NCBI RefSeq assembly: GCF_038069655.2
Contig: NZ_CP150951.2
Span: 2,630,001 to 2,694,000, forward strand
Length of the DNA: 64,000 bases
DNA from: Yoonia sp. BS5-3
GTDB lineage: Bacteria; Pseudomonadota; Alphaproteobacteria; Rhodobacterales; Rhodobacteraceae
Direction of reading: 5' to 3'
The translations under genes were made by a program, and so were the position numbers. Of this stretch, positions 63,284-64,000 are shown in pieces. Positions within the stretch are counted from its first letter, which is position 1. The number at the start of each line of letters is the position of its first letter. A model generated the notes under the pieces. It ran no database searches and was not told the DNA's origin. It saw only the letters and a list, made by a program, of their open reading frames with translations.

Positions 63284-63967
63284 ATGGACGCTGAAACGCT
63301 CGAAAATATTGTCCTTTTCCTGCGGATCGGCGTTGTTACGGTCGCGCTTTGGGTCGCGTCGCGCATTTTTGATCTGGCCATGGGGCATTCGCAGCGGCGG
63401 GCGGACCGGAACGCTTTTGTGCGCGCGATCTATGCCGAGGTTGATTTCAACACCTTCGATATGACTCGGTTCCTTAATACCAAGGTTCCGCTGTCCCGGT
63501 TTCACGGGCTTTTCGAACAGTCTGAGGCGTTCGTGCCGCATATCACGGATGCGCGCCACACGGATGTGTATCGCAGCCGCATCGATGAATTGCATTTTGT
63601 CGCTGGCGGGGTCACGGCCAATGCCAGCCTGGTGGGCGATTTGGTGCGTTTTTACGGTGAGCTGGAAAAGGTCGTTCAACAGATAGAAGGGCTGTCCAAG
63701 GACAGTTTCAAGACGATCTCGGTGCCTGGGAAGGTTGGAACAGTCCGCACAATTTATCAAACCTGCGCTGTATGCGAGGCTTTGGGCACGAGCGTTTTAA
63801 AGAAAATGGAAACTGAATTCCCCAAGCTGCACCTGACTAGGAACGAATCCCAAGTGCACATCATGGGGCCTGAAAAAAGCGATATTCACTTGCTACGCCA
63901 AAGGCTTAGCCAGCTTCAGTCAGACTTGGATCGGGTCAATCATCGAAAGCATCAGTCTCTCCTTTGA
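63284..63967 (+). CDS. Membrane-anchored hypothetical protein after ccmG
   Basis: 227 residues. An N-terminal membrane span (ENIVLFLRIGVVTVALWVASRIF), then a cytoplasmic helical part with an Arg-rich patch (HSQRRADRNAFVRAIYAEVDF), Phe-rich FLNTKVPLSRFHGLFEQSEAFVPHITDARHTDVYRS and a C-terminal coiled coil (LLRQRLSQLQSDLDRVNHRKH). It starts one base after the ccmG stop codon, so it is co-transcribed, but no family is recognised. Its AT content is higher than that of the ccm genes at the 3' end. Confidence 0.7.
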   Translation: MDAETLENIVLFLRIGVVTVALWVASRIFDLAMGHSQRRADRNAFVRAIYAEVDFNTFDMTRFLNTKVPLSRFHGLFEQSEAFVPHITDARHTDVYRSRIDELHFVAGGVTANASLVGDLVRFYGELEKVVQQIEGLSKDSFKTISVPGKVGTVRTIYQTCAVCEALGTSVLKKMETEFPKLHLTRNESQVHIMGPEKSDIHLLRQRLSQLQSDLDRVNHRKHQSLL

Positions 63968-64000
63968 TACATATATAGCGTAGTTACCCCTTACAGACAA

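Overview
The window looks like a chromosomal segment of an alphaproteobacterium of the Rhodobacteraceae (Roseobacter group). The grounds are moderately high GC, the gene content (DUF1467 beside methylmalonyl-CoA epimerase, four-subunit sarcosine oxidase soxBDAG, two Hint-domain proteins, a ccmABCDG cluster behind yajC-secDF, an Atm1-type exporter) and the intergenic repeat types. It is mostly core genome with a few short accessory inserts. No CRISPR array, prophage, intact transposase or rRNA was seen. One tRNA (Tyr, GTA) is present.

Layout. 0-6.5 kb: carB (cut by the left edge), aspS, DUF1993, an orphan response regulator, methylmalonyl-CoA epimerase, DUF1467, a CysZ-like membrane protein and a nitroreductase. 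6.5-8.7 kb: a two-gene RNA-repair and ribosome-rescue module (RtcB2-type ligase plus release-factor homolog PrfH), preceded by a 14-codon ORF with a very strong Shine-Dalgarno. 8.7-11.3 kb: tRNA-Tyr, rlmB, a zinc-ribbon protein, a YHS protein, a structured RNA or terminator region and a CoA-binding protein. 11.3-14 kb: hisA, DUF2867, hisF and hisE, interrupted by an opposite-strand DUF302 gene. 14-24.7 kb: DUF2147, PilZ, a DEAD-box helicase, an epoxide-hydrolase-like enzyme diverging from a YafY/WYL regulator across a perfect palindrome, three poorly known proteins, prfC, a glycosyltransferase, a lipoprotein and a Hint protein.

24.8-31 kb: SDR, AlkC-like DNA glycosylase, an orphan FbpC-like ABC ATPase, an AT-richer orphan gene, DUF1289, ruvX and ccmI. 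31-38.5 kb: sarcosine oxidase (soxB, then two small membrane-protein genes, then soxD-soxA-soxG), a secreted esterase and an isolated P-loop kinase. 38.7-45.8 kb: second Hint protein, sodB, a threonine dehydratase-like enzyme, a LOG-family protein, a LysM protein, a 359-bp MITE with CTAG target duplication and an Atm1-type ABC exporter. 45.8-50.8 kb: an RND efflux permease and adaptor operon. 51-57 kb: YfgM-like protein, bamB, der, DUF2235 and serS. 57.2-64 kb: one long co-directional run yajC-secD-secF-Mth938-ccmA-B-C-D-G plus a membrane-anchored protein. Protein export thus lies next to cytochrome c maturation, while ccmI sits 30 kb away.

The genes are tightly packed: many same-strand pairs overlap at ATGA or TGATG, and at least five convergent pairs overlap at their 3' ends. 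The most interesting items are the RtcB2-PrfH module with its leader ORF, several clear palindromes in regulatory positions (divergent YafY promoter, upstream of soxD, inside the sodB promoter, upstream of the RND operon), the MITE, and a diverged dispersed repeat that borders two accessory inserts.
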